From Glaciecola sp. UBA983 (lineage in GTDB: Bacteria; Pseudomonadota; Gammaproteobacteria; Enterobacterales; Alteromonadaceae), in contig DBBN01000025.1 in the NCBI GenBank assembly GCA_002292215.1, forward strand, positions 1 through 6,090: a DNA stretch of 6,090 nt, given 5' to 3'. Of the stretch, positions 1-6,090 are shown in pieces. A model generated the notes under the pieces. That model was not told where the DNA came from and did not search any database. It saw nothing but the letters and a program-made list of their open reading frames with translations. The position numbers and the translations under genes were made by a program. Position 1 is the stretch's first letter. Every line of letters begins with the position of its first letter.

Positions 1-499
1 CATTATTGCCCAATGATAGATACAATGGATGATATGTCATTAACTGACTGTGTTTGCCTAATGCATTAATTTGATAACTCGACCAACTGTAGTCACTCGG
101 GTCATTAACCATACCTGCTCTGACAGGGTTCAATTCTATATATTGATACACCTGCAGCAGATATTTTTCACTTTGCACCAACGACGAGCGAAATCTTCCC
201 TCCCACAGTGTGCCAGACCGTTCATACCGACGATTAAAATATTGCACATATTTGCGCCCCAAAGACTGCATCATCGAAGATACGGCTGAACTTGAGTTTG
301 GTGTGCACAGTAGATGTACATGATTCGTCATTAGCACCCATGCATGTACATCAACATCAAATTTTTCGGCGTATTCTTTCAACCATGCTATATAAGCTTT
401 CATATCGCTATCATGTGCAAAAATCACTTGCCGATTATTACCTCTTTGGATGATATGTTCTGCAACACCAATTATTGAAACACGTGGTTTTCTAGGCAT
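1..499 (-). CDS. REP-associated / IS200-like Y1 tyrosine transposase, 3' end beyond the window
   Basis: I translated the minus strand from ATG at 499-497; the frame stays open for 166 codons to the window edge, so the C-terminus is missing. The product begins MPRKPRVSIIG and carries the HUH metal-binding motif as TNHVHLL (His60, His62). Further on come GTLWEGRF (about 96-103) and a helix ending YQYIELNPVRAGMV (about 118-131), which holds the candidate nucleophilic tyrosine (Tyr118 or Tyr120). This combination is typical of the Y1_Tnp family in its RAYT branch: single-domain, single-strand DNA nucleases linked to REP/BIME palindromes rather than classical self-mobile insertion sequences. An AAGGAG ribosome binding site at 507-512 (minus), 7 bases from the ATG, supports the start. 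No stop or frameshift is seen in the visible part, so the gene appears intact so far. The family is confident; whether it acts on repeats in this genome is inference. A conventional IS200/IS605 TnpA is less likely, because RAYT proteins have the WEGRF and NPVRAG signatures. Confidence 0.9.
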   Translation of the reverse strand, partial: MPRKPRVSIIGVAEHIIQRGNNRQVIFAHDSDMKAYIAWLKEYAEKFDVDVHAWVLMTNHVHLLCTPNSSSAVSSMMQSLGRKYVQYFNRRYERSGTLWEGRFRSSLVQSEKYLLQVYQYIELNPVRAGMVNDPSDYSWSSYQINALGKHSQLMTYHPLYLSLGNN

Positions 500-584
500 T
501 ATTATACTCCTTCATCAAAATATACAGAATAGACATATTTCATTACAAAGATACTGGACTAAATGCGGGTTTAGCTTGAACTTA

Positions 585-608
585 TTTGGATCTGACCCTC
601 TTTATTTG
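585..608 (+). repeat. Half copy of a REP-like repeat upstream of the lipoprotein operon
   Basis: The segment TTTGGATCTGACCC (585-598) is identical to the reverse complement of 2379-2392, the left arm of the palindrome after the operon. The following CTCTTTATTTG resembles the right-arm flank there, which reads CCCTTTATTTTG. No matching opposite arm is present nearby, so it cannot form the hairpin by itself. It lies 86 bases upstream of the transposase start and 46 bases upstream of the CsgG-like gene. It may be a terminal sequence of the transposase element or a degraded REP copy; the sequence match is direct observation and the assignment is inference. Confidence 0.6.
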
Positions 609-642
609 CTATTGTTTGAAAGTACCAAATTTATTAATTTAC

Positions 643-647
643 AAGGA
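643..647 (+). promoter_or_regulatory. Ribosome binding site selecting the GTG start of the CsgG-like gene
   Basis: AAGGA stands 6 bases before GTG at 654-656. The GTG begins a classical lipoprotein signal peptide, whereas the ATG at 450 in the same frame lies inside the divergent transposase gene and would put about 68 unrelated residues before the signal. This site therefore decides the start. Confidence 0.75.
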
Positions 648-653
648 ATTGTC

Positions 654-1325
654 GTGAAATTATCTGCCCGTATTATCTCTGTTTCGGCTTTAGCTATAGC
701 ATTATCCTTAGCCGGTTGTGCAACAACAACCTCCACCGTTATTGACACCCCGAAAGTGAATAGCTATCAATCCGATTACTCAGGTACCAAAAGTAAGCTA
801 GCTGTCGGTCAGTTTGTGAATCGTTCAAGTTTTCAAAATGGTATTTTTTCTAATGGTAGTGACCGTTTAGGTAGCCAAGCAAAAACCTCAATCATGAGTC
901 ATTTGCAACAAACAAACCGCTTTGTCGTCTTAGACAGAGACAACATGAATATGCTACAAAATGAAGCTCAGCTTGCCGGTACTGCGCAAACTCTATCTGG
1001 TGCTCGCTATATTATCACTGGTGATGTAACTGAGTTTGGGCGTAAAAATATCGGTGACAAACAGTTTTTTGGGATTTTAGGTAAAGGTAAATCGCAAATT
1101 GCATACGCTAAAGTTACCATTAATATTGTCGATGTCACCACTTCTGAATTAGTGTTTACTTCACAAGGTGCCGGTGAATATAGCTTATCTGAACGAGAAG
1201 TCATTGGTTTTGGCAGTACGGCTGGCTATGACTCAACACTTAATGGCAAAGTGCTGGATTTAGCCTTACGTGAAGCGGTTAATAATCTTGTTGATGGCAT
1301 AGAAAGTGGCGCTTGGCGTCCATAG
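654..1325 (+). CDS. CsgG/HfaB-family outer-membrane lipoprotein
   Basis: A 223-residue predicted lipoprotein starting at GTG 654. The signal peptide has a basic start (Lys2, Arg6), a hydrophobic core at 7-20 and a lipobox LAGC with Cys22 as the lipidated residue; position +2 is Ala, which favours outer-membrane sorting over Lol avoidance. The body fits the CsgG family: KLAVGQFVNRSSF (48-60), a helix ending in RFVVLDRDNMNMLQNE (89-104), GARYIITGDVTEFG (116-129), a beta-rich segment with INIVDVTTSELVFT (156-169), and a C-terminal helix ending VDGIESGAWRP. In CsgG these parts form the periplasmic domain and the barrel hairpins of the curli secretion channel. This protein is shorter than Escherichia coli CsgG (277 residues as precursor), and no curli genes are nearby, so curlin export is not indicated. 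It is the first gene of a three-lipoprotein operon; the next gene starts 16 bases after its stop. Family confident, substrate unknown. Confidence 0.88.
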   Translation: MKLSARIISVSALAIALSLAGCATTTSTVIDTPKVNSYQSDYSGTKSKLAVGQFVNRSSFQNGIFSNGSDRLGSQAKTSIMSHLQQTNRFVVLDRDNMNMLQNEAQLAGTAQTLSGARYIITGDVTEFGRKNIGDKQFFGILGKGKSQIAYAKVTINIVDVTTSELVFTSQGAGEYSLSEREVIGFGSTAGYDSTLNGKVLDLALREAVNNLVDGIESGAWRP

Positions 1326-1341
1326 AGCAAGGAGCTCAAAC

Positions 1342-1689
1342 ATGACAATTAAGTTGTTATCAGCTTCCCTTGTGCTGCTACTTGCTGGCTGTGGTGCAAC
1401 TGCACAGCCTCCACTTTACTATTATGGTGATTACCCTACGACGGTTTACCAATTTTTTAAATCCGATGAAACAAGTACCGCAGAGCAAATTGAGAAAATG
1501 GTGCTCGTGATCGCAAAATCTACCGACAATGATCAACATGTAGCTCCAGGTGTCCATGCTCATTTGGGTATGTTGTATTTTGAGAGTGGTAATCCAACGG
1601 AAGGTGAATTCCACTTCAGACAAGAAAAAACATTGTTCCCTGAATCTAGCCAGTTTATTGATTTTTTACTTGCTAAGCATAAGGGGTAA
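1342..1689 (+). CDS. DUF4810-family small lipoprotein with a TPR-like segment
   Basis: A 115-residue predicted lipoprotein. ATG 1342 is chosen over an in-frame ATG at 1306 because it has AAGGAG at 1329-1334 with a 7-base spacer and directly begins a signal peptide (MTIKLLSASLVLLLAGC) with lipobox LAGC, Cys17; the 1306 start would overlap the preceding gene and bury the signal. The mature protein opens with an aromatic stretch (PPLYYYGDYPTTVYQFFK, 23-40) typical of DUF4810 proteins. A helical pair at about 69-102 then reads like one tetratricopeptide unit (VHAHLGMLYFESGNPTEGEFHF...FPES), suggesting a protein-binding role. Proteins of this family usually sit between a CsgG-type and a DUF799-type lipoprotein gene, exactly as here. 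The stop codon is 2 bases before the next start, so translation is probably coupled. No enzymatic motif is seen; function is unknown. Confidence 0.85.
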   Translation: MTIKLLSASLVLLLAGCGATAQPPLYYYGDYPTTVYQFFKSDETSTAEQIEKMVLVIAKSTDNDQHVAPGVHAHLGMLYFESGNPTEGEFHFRQEKTLFPESSQFIDFLLAKHKG

Positions 1690-1691
1690 CC

Positions 1692-2369
1692 ATGAATTTT
1701 TTTAAATTATCTGTTGTTTTATTGGTGTCAGTCGTCATGTTTGGTTGCGCTAATACTAAGGTATCTAGCTTCAATTACACTGAATTTAGGCAGGCAGATC
1801 CGTTATCCATATTGGTATTGCCACCTATTAATAATACCACTGAAGTGCTTGCACCATACAGTGTCATGGCACAAGTCATTGCGCCTATCTCTGAAGCGGG
1901 GTTTTATACATTACCGGTCGCACTTGTAGAACAGACTTTTCGTAATAATGGTTTAACAGTCGCTAATGATATACATGCATTACCTAAAGAAAAATTGCAT
2001 GAAATATTTGGTGCTGATACGGCCTTGTATTTAGATATACATGAATACGGTACCAGTTACATCATCATATCAAGCGATACAGTTGTATCAATATCCGCTC
2101 GTTTAGTTGATCTTAAGACTGGAAATGTGTTGTGGCAAAAAAGTGCGACGGCGTCTAGTGCTGAAACCCGTAGTAACAATAATAGTGGTGGTTTAATTGG
2201 TATGTTAGTTATTGCAGCAGTGAATCAGATTGTTGAAACGGTGTCTGATTCTGGATTTAACATTGCGGCAATCTCAGCGAATCGCTTACTCTCGAAAGAC
2301 AGCATCAATGGTTTGCTTCCTGGTCCCCGTTCACGTGAATATGTTGCGCCATTAGCTAAATCAAAATAA
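1692..2369 (+). CDS. DUF799 / GNA1162-type lipoprotein
   Basis: A 225-residue predicted lipoprotein, last gene of the triad. AAGGGG at 1681-1686, inside the end of the previous gene, gives a 5-base spacer to ATG 1692. The signal peptide is hydrophobic at 6-18 with Cys19 in VMFGC; Met at -3 and Phe at -2 make this lipobox less canonical than those of its two neighbours, but the length and Gly-Cys fit. Position +2 is Ala, consistent with the outer membrane. Recognisable DUF799 features are SILVLPPINNTTEV (39-52), the segment AGFYTLPVALVEQTFRNNGLT (69-89), HALPKEKLHEIFGADTALYLDI (95-116), YGTSYIIISSDTVVSISARLVDLKTGNVLW (119-148), and a glycine/hydrophobic stretch near 166-178 (GGLIGMLVIAAV). The Neisseria antigen GNA1162 belongs to this family. 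Inference: it forms a complex with the other two products on the inner face of the outer membrane. No ligand or substrate can be assigned. Confidence 0.87.
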   Translation: MNFFKLSVVLLVSVVMFGCANTKVSSFNYTEFRQADPLSILVLPPINNTTEVLAPYSVMAQVIAPISEAGFYTLPVALVEQTFRNNGLTVANDIHALPKEKLHEIFGADTALYLDIHEYGTSYIIISSDTVVSISARLVDLKTGNVLWQKSATASSAETRSNNNSGGLIGMLVIAAVNQIVETVSDSGFNIAAISANRLLSKDSINGLLPGPRSREYVAPLAKSK

Positions 2370-2371
2370 TA

Positions 2372-2424
2372 AAAAAGGGGGTCAGATCCAAATTAATTAA
2401 ATCGGATCTGACCCCCTTTATTTT
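2372..2424. terminator. Bidirectional terminator built from a REP-like palindrome
   Basis: Arms 2374-2389 and 2404-2419 are perfect 16-bp inverted repeats (AAAGGGGGTCAGATCC and its complement) around an AT-rich 14-base loop. On the plus strand the stem is followed by TTTATTTTG; on the minus strand it runs into TTTTTTATTATTTT. It lies in the 63-base gap between the convergent stops of the DUF799 gene (2369) and der (2433), as expected for a shared factor-independent terminator. The stem is longer than most terminators, and the arm sequence recurs at 585-598, so it also looks like a member of a dispersed repeat family. Each arm contains a GATC (Dam) site. Confidence 0.85.
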
Positions 2425-2432
2425 GACTCAAA

Positions 2433-3878
2433 TTATTTCTTTTTATGCATCGACATCATGCGTTTGCGCTGACGTTGCTGTGATATCGATAACGTATTTT
2501 TCTTACCTTCAAATGGATTAGACCCACCTTTAAATTCAATTTTAATCGGCGTACCCATCACTTTTAATGCTTTGCGATAGTAGTTCATTAAGTAGCGCTT
2601 GTATGAATCAGGTAAATCTTCAACTTGGTTACCGTGGATCACAATCACAGGCGGATTATAGCCCCCAGCATGCGCATACTTCATCTTAACGCGACGAGAA
2701 CGAATCAATGGGGGATTATGGTCTGCTTGTGCCATTTCCATAATACGCGTCAACATAGAGGTGTTGATGCGTCGTGTGGCTGATGCATAGGCTTCTTGCA
2801 CCGATTCAAACAAGTGACCAACACCCGTGCCGTGCAAAGCTGAAATAAAGTGCAAGCGAGCAAAATCGACAAATCCTAAACGACGATCTAATTCACGTTT
2901 TATATCTTCTTTGACATGACTTTCAAGACCATCCCATTTGTTGACGGAAATAACTAATGAACGCCCCGCGTTCAATACAAAGCCAAGTAAACTTAGATCT
3001 TGATCAGTTATCCCTTCACGTGCATCGATGACCAACAACACAACATTGGCTTCTTCAATAGCTTGTAAGGTTTTAACAATAGAGAATTTCTCGATTGCCT
3101 CATTGATATTTTTACGGCGACGAACACCGGCAGTATCAATTAAAATATATTCGCGACCATCACGTTCCATCGGAATGAAAATACTATCTCGAGTCGTACC
3201 AGGCTCATCAAACACCACAACCCGTTCTTCACCTAATATACGGTTAGTTAAGGTGGATTTACCTACATTCGGTTTACCAACAATAGCCAGTTTAATCGGT
3301 TGATTTTGTAACCATTGTAATTGCTTATCTGCATCGGCATCATCATCGTTACGCACAGGCTCCACAGCAATCATATCTGGGAAATCGGCTTCGAGCGGCT
3401 CCAGAGTCAAATCTAACAACTGCGCAATACCACGACCATGTGCTGCCGCAATCTGTTGTACGTCGCCCATACCCAACGTATAAAAATCGGCACTTTCACT
3501 ATCGCCATCAATGCCATCGACTTTGTTAGCAACGACGTGCACGGTTTTTTGTTGTTTACGTAAGTACTCAGCAATGCCACGATCCGCAGCAGTCAATCCG
3601 GCGCGCGCATCCACCAAGAAAATCACCACATCGGCTTCATCAACCGCTAATAGGGATTGGTTTGCCATTTCAGCATCAATACCAGCTTCATCACCAGTAA
3701 TACCACCGGTATCAATGACGATAAACTGGCGCTCTTCAAATTTAGCAGTACCGTATTTACGATCTCGTGTGAGGCCTGGAAAATCAGCGACGAGTGCATC
3801 TCGAGAGTTCGTTAAACGATTAAATAATGTAGACTTACCTACATTTGGACGACCCACAAGGGCCAAGACCGGAAGCAT
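2433..3878 (-). CDS. der: Ribosome-assembly GTPase Der (EngA), two tandem G domains
   Basis: A 481-residue protein, close to the gammaproteobacterial norm of about 490. The first G domain has the P-loop GRPNVGKS (9-16), FPGLTRDR (33-40), DTGG (56-59) and NKVD (118-121). An acidic linker (DDDADAD, about 178-184) follows. The second G domain has GKPNVGKS (201-208), EPGTTRDS (225-232), DTAG (248-251), NKWD (313-316) and SALHG (346-350). A KH-like domain spans about 365-460, with [15 protein letters not shown] near its end, and a basic tail ([13 protein letters not shown]) closes the protein. All nucleotide-binding motifs are intact. Der acts in late assembly of the 50S ribosomal subunit and is normally essential. 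ATG 3878 has AAGG at 3886-3889 with a 7-base spacer. The gene starts 32 bases after the bamB stop and is last in the minus-strand cluster, ending at the shared terminator. Confidence 0.98.
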   Translation of the reverse strand: MLPVLALVGRPNVGKSTLFNRLTNSRDALVADFPGLTRDRKYGTAKFEERQFIVIDTGGITGDEAGIDAEMANQSLLAVDEADVVIFLVDARAGLTAADRGIAEYLRKQQKTVHVVANKVDGIDGDSESADFYTLGMGDVQQIAAAHGRGIAQLLDLTLEPLEADFPDMIAVEPVRNDDDADADKQLQWLQNQPIKLAIVGKPNVGKSTLTNRILGEERVVVFDEPGTTRDSIFIPMERDGREYILIDTAGVRRRKNINEAIEKFSIVKTLQAIEEANVVLLVIDAREGITDQDLSLLGFVLNAGRSLVISVNKWDGLESHVKEDIKRELDRRLGFVDFARLHFISALHGTGVGHLFESVQEAYASATRRINTSMLTRIMEMAQADHNPPLIRSRRVKMKYAHAGGYNPPVIVIHGNQVEDLPDSYKRYLMNYYRKALKVMGTPIKIEFKGGSNPFEGKKNTLSISQQRQRKRMMSMHKKK

Positions 3879-3910
3879 GGTGTTACCTTAATAAAGTAAT
3901 TTGCGCGGAG

Positions 3911-5116
3911 TTATTCAGTACCCAGCGCAAATAAAGTACCTTGAGCATTTTGCATAAACAAAGTGTTGTTTGTAACGACGCCTGGCGCATAAAAACGCTT
4001 ATCCTTGTCATTACCTAATTTAAGTCGCGCAGCGAGTGTACCATCAGTTGGGTCAATTAAATGCACCGAACCAAAGTTATCCCCTATCGCGATAAAGCCA
4101 TTAAATAGTACCGCAGATGTAATATCTCGGCCTTTAAATGTTGATTGTGACCACATTTCAACGCCGTTACGCACATCTAACGCGAACACATTGCCAGATA
4201 CATCTGAGACAATAATGCGATTACCCGCAATCGCTAAATTACGGTAACTCGCATATTCACGTTTCCAAATCACGCGACCTGTACGTAATTCAATGGCCGT
4301 TAATGCGCCGTTAAATGATACAATATAAACGTTCGCGCCGACTATAACCGGCTGTGTGTCAACATCAATAATACGTTCTAGCTCGGTTGCCCCTGAAGGA
4401 GTTGTCACTGTGGCTTCCCACGCAACTAAACCTGAATCAGCAATATTAACTTGTAATTTTCCCGCAGCAGTACCAACTAATACTCCTCCATTGGCGACTA
4501 GCGGAGCAGAAGTGCCACGCAACGACAAAGGCGGAACATCAGATTCATGGATCCACGTTTGTTTACCGGTCACTAAATCATACGCAATTAAGCGGCCAGC
4601 TGTTGTATTGACTACAATCATACCATCACCAATTGACGGTGTTGCAATAATCTCACCAGGAACCTTGATATCAAAATCAATCGCTCCCGTCTCTTGATTT
4701 AAGCCAAGTAAACGGCCATCTTCAGAACCAACATAAACATGCTCAGCACTAACGGCTAATCCACCAGCAAGCTTCGCTGAGGTGCCAGCAGAAAAGAAAC
4801 TTCCGCCAGTATTGATACGTTGTTGCCAGATTTTTTCGCCCACCAAATTGTATGCAACGACTAGACCTTGTCTATCCGCAGCAAATACCTTGTCGCCTGA
4901 CACTTGTGGTTGTAAGCGAGAAAAATAGTCGCCAATGCCATTACCGACTTCGCGCTCCCATAGCACATTCAAATTGACTTTATTTTCAAGCGGCTCAAGA
5001 TTACGAATTTCAAGCACTTCGTCATCTTCAAACCAATCGGTGACACTTTCACAACCAGAGAGTATCATTAGACACAATAGCGCGCTGAGTAATTTGGTAC
5101 GTGAAGCAAACATCAT
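3911..5116 (-). CDS. bamB: Outer-membrane protein assembly factor BamB (YfgL), beta-propeller lipoprotein
   Basis: A 401-residue lipoprotein (E. coli BamB has 392). The signal peptide ends in lipobox LSGC with Cys22; Glu at +2 is compatible with outer-membrane sorting. The rest is built of repeated blades of the PQQ/quinoprotein type, for example GLVVAYNLVGEKIW (84-97), GRLLGLNQETGAIDF (134-148), GRLIAYDLVTGKQTW (174-188), GALTAIELRTGRVIWK (270-285) and GNVFALDVRNGVEMW (308-322), consistent with an eight-bladed propeller. The BamA-contact residues known from E. coli (Leu192, Leu194, Arg195, Asp246, Asp248) correspond to Leu197, Leu199, Arg200, Asp251 and Asp253 here, in PPLSLRG and IDVDTQP, so the binding surface is conserved. 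BamB helps BamA fold beta-barrel proteins into the outer membrane. The start is slightly uncertain: two adjacent ATG codons (5116 and 5113) are both usable and the ribosome binding site is weak, overlapping the end of yfgM, which suggests translational coupling. Confidence 0.97.
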   Translation of the reverse strand: MMFASRTKLLSALLCLMILSGCESVTDWFEDDEVLEIRNLEPLENKVNLNVLWEREVGNGIGDYFSRLQPQVSGDKVFAADRQGLVVAYNLVGEKIWQQRINTGGSFFSAGTSAKLAGGLAVSAEHVYVGSEDGRLLGLNQETGAIDFDIKVPGEIIATPSIGDGMIVVNTTAGRLIAYDLVTGKQTWIHESDVPPLSLRGTSAPLVANGGVLVGTAAGKLQVNIADSGLVAWEATVTTPSGATELERIIDVDTQPVIVGANVYIVSFNGALTAIELRTGRVIWKREYASYRNLAIAGNRIIVSDVSGNVFALDVRNGVEMWSQSTFKGRDITSAVLFNGFIAIGDNFGSVHLIDPTDGTLAARLKLGNDKDKRFYAPGVVTNNTLFMQNAQGTLFALGTE

Positions 5117-5119
5117 AAA

Positions 5120-5758
5120 TTAGTTTCCAGTCGAGTTGGCAGCACTGTCCATCAGCGCTGGAATATTATCTAATCGAATTTGTACTGAACGGTCTTCTTT
5201 CGCCGCGATAGAAGCCGTATATGCATTCTGTGCTTGTGCAAAATCACCCTGAGCGACCAATATATCACCACGTAATGCTTCTTTTTCAGCAGTATAAGCG
5301 GTATTTTGAACTTTAGCTAAACTGGCTAACGCCGCGCTATAATCTAAAGTAGCAAACTGCACACGCGCTAAACGTAAATTTGCAACCGTCAACAAAATCG
5401 GGTCAGTCGTTAACGTTGAAACTTGCTGCAATTGTGTCACTGCAGTAACAAAATCACCTTTTTCAACTGCCGTTTGCGCAGCTATAAAGCCCGCTAATGG
5501 CGCATAGCCAGTGGTCCCTTGAGCAGTAATAAATGCCTTAGCATTCTCAATGGCGTTATCTTCTGATAATGACGTTACTAAGGTTTGATATTGCGCAGAC
5601 GCAGTTTCTTTGGCTGCGACTTGAGTGTCGTTATAGTAACGCCAGCTCCATAAACCACCTAAACCTAATACAGCACCAATCACGATGGCACTGCCGTTAT
5701 CTTTCCAAAACTTTTTAATCGCTTCGACTTGTTGTTCTTCTGTTGCGAACTGTTCCAT
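5120..5758 (-). CDS. yfgM: YfgM-family inner-membrane TPR protein, ancillary subunit of the Sec translocon
   Basis: A 212-residue single-pass membrane protein, matching the family length of about 206. It has a short charged cytoplasmic N-terminus (EEQQVEAIKKFWKDNG, 7-22), one transmembrane helix at about 23-39 (SAIVIGAVLGLGGLWSW), and an alanine-rich helical periplasmic domain of TPR-like repeats, such as the helices around GDFVTAVTQLQQV and LDYSAALASLAKV. The DNGSAIVIGAVLGLGGLWSWRYY block is characteristic of YfgM. In E. coli YfgM associates with SecYEG together with the chaperone PpiD and hands proteins to periplasmic chaperones. ATG 5758 has AGGAA at 5764-5768 with a 5-base spacer. It lies 42 bases after hisS and 3 bases before bamB, so it is probably in one transcript with both. 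The order hisS-yfgM-bamB-der supports the identification. Confidence 0.96.
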   Translation of the reverse strand: MEQFATEEQQVEAIKKFWKDNGSAIVIGAVLGLGGLWSWRYYNDTQVAAKETASAQYQTLVTSLSEDNAIENAKAFITAQGTTGYAPLAGFIAAQTAVEKGDFVTAVTQLQQVSTLTTDPILLTVANLRLARVQFATLDYSAALASLAKVQNTAYTAEKEALRGDILVAQGDFAQAQNAYTASIAAKEDRSVQIRLDNIPALMDSAANSTGN

Positions 5759-5778
5759 GGATATTCCTACTTCTTTAG

Positions 5779-5796
5779 CGGTATTAATAAATACCG
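5779..5796. other. Small intergenic inverted repeat between hisS and yfgM
   Basis: CGGTATT (5779-5785) and AATACCG (5790-5796) form a 7-bp stem with a 4-base loop AATA. On the transcribed minus strand it is followed by CTAAAGAAG, not a U-tract, so it does not look like an intrinsic terminator. It sits about 10 bases upstream of the yfgM ribosome binding site and could affect mRNA stability or translation, or be chance. Confidence 0.35.
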
Positions 5797-5800
5797 TCGA

Positions 5801-6090
5801 TTAAGGGTTAAAAAATGTATTGAGCGCTGTGCTCAACGCTGACAATGCCACTGTCACTTGCTCGGCCTCGCCACCTAAATATTTGACTGTCACTTGCTGT
5901 TGTTGGACTTCATCTGTACCAATCAACAATGCTACTTTCGCTTGCGCTGTGTCAGCTCGTTTTAATTGTTTTTTCATATTCCCGCCACCACAATGCATTT
6001 GCACGCGTAAACGAGTCTCGTCTCTTAGTCGTTCTGCTGTCGTCTGTGCATATAATAACGCATCTTCACTCAAAGCGGTAATATACACAT
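5801..6090 (-). CDS. hisS: Histidyl-tRNA synthetase, C-terminal fragment (5' part beyond the window)
   Basis: Only the last 96 codons are visible; the frame enters from the right edge, and the ATG at 6088 is probably an internal methionine rather than the start, because full HisRS has about 420-430 residues. The fragment is the anticodon-binding domain: an early AERLRDETRLRVQ helix, then HCGGGNMKKQLKRADTAQAKVALLIG, the conserved HisRS block (HGGGNFKKQFARAD in E. coli), then a strand-rich end (VTVKYLGGEAEQVTV) and a terminal helix. The enzyme attaches histidine to tRNA-His in the cytoplasm; the catalytic motifs lie outside the window. Position upstream of yfgM matches the usual gammaproteobacterial order. 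No sign of truncation other than the window edge. Confidence 0.95.
   Translation of the reverse strand, partial: VYITALSEDALLYAQTTAERLRDETRLRVQMHCGGGNMKKQLKRADTAQAKVALLIGTDEVQQQQVTVKYLGGEAEQVTVALSALSTALNTFFNP

Noticed and set aside
71..289. Plus-strand open frame of 72 codons
   Set aside because: Lies antisense within the transposase gene, which has clear family motifs on the other strand; the frame has no recognisable domain.
559..574. Short inverted repeat CTAAA...TTTAG in the divergent region
   Set aside because: Only 5 bp with a 6-base loop, expected by chance; not similar to the arms of the large palindrome.
612..640. Possible promoter (TTGTTT with a later AT-rich -10) before the CsgG-like gene
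   Set aside because: Best hexamer pairs have wrong spacing or poor matches; not distinguishable from AT-rich background.
1007..1929. Other open frames overlapping the lipoprotein triad (1007-1204 minus, 1378-1623 minus, 1714-1929 plus)
   Set aside because: Each overlaps a gene with a lipobox, ribosome binding site and family motifs; none shows its own start signals.
3028..3891. Plus-strand open frames opposite der (3028-3303 and 3511-3891)
   Set aside because: Antisense shadows of the two GTPase domains; low-complexity Ser/Thr/Arg-rich translations without family features.
4005..5123. Plus-strand open frames opposite bamB (4005-4247, 4356-4697, 4935-5123)
   Set aside because: Antisense to a complete BamB; no independent coding signal.

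Overview
The window looks like a gammaproteobacterial chromosome of moderate to low GC. The minus-strand order hisS - yfgM - bamB - der is the conserved gammaproteobacterial arrangement, and all four proteins are full-family matches by motif. The protein style suggests a marine Alteromonadales-type organism (Moritella, Psychromonas or Shewanella-like), but this is an impression and was not tested.

Layout, left to right. Positions 1-499 (minus) hold the N-terminal 166 codons of a Y1/HUH transposase of the REP-associated (RAYT, IS200-like) class, cut off by the left window edge. Positions 500-653 are a divergent intergenic region containing a copy of half of a REP-like repeat (585-608). Positions 654-2369 (plus) hold a compact three-gene operon of predicted outer-membrane lipoproteins: a CsgG/HfaB-family protein, a DUF4810 protein and a DUF799 (GNA1162-type) protein. 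The genes are separated by 16 and 2 bases, and each has its own lipobox and ribosome binding site. Positions 2370-2432 lie between convergent genes and carry a perfect 16-bp palindrome with U-tracts on both sides. It probably terminates transcription from both directions, and its arms match the half repeat at 585-608. Positions 2433-6090 (minus) carry der, bamB, yfgM and the 3' end of hisS, closely spaced and probably co-transcribed from upstream of hisS.

The minus-strand cluster is housekeeping: HisRS charges tRNA-His, YfgM is an inner-membrane partner of the Sec translocon, BamB is the beta-propeller lipoprotein of the outer-membrane protein assembly machine, and Der is a ribosome-assembly GTPase. 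The plus-strand triad is accessory and likely forms an outer-membrane lipoprotein assembly of unknown substrate; no curli subunit genes are visible. The most interesting points are the triad itself and the transposase with its presumed repeat family, which places repeats on both sides of the triad.
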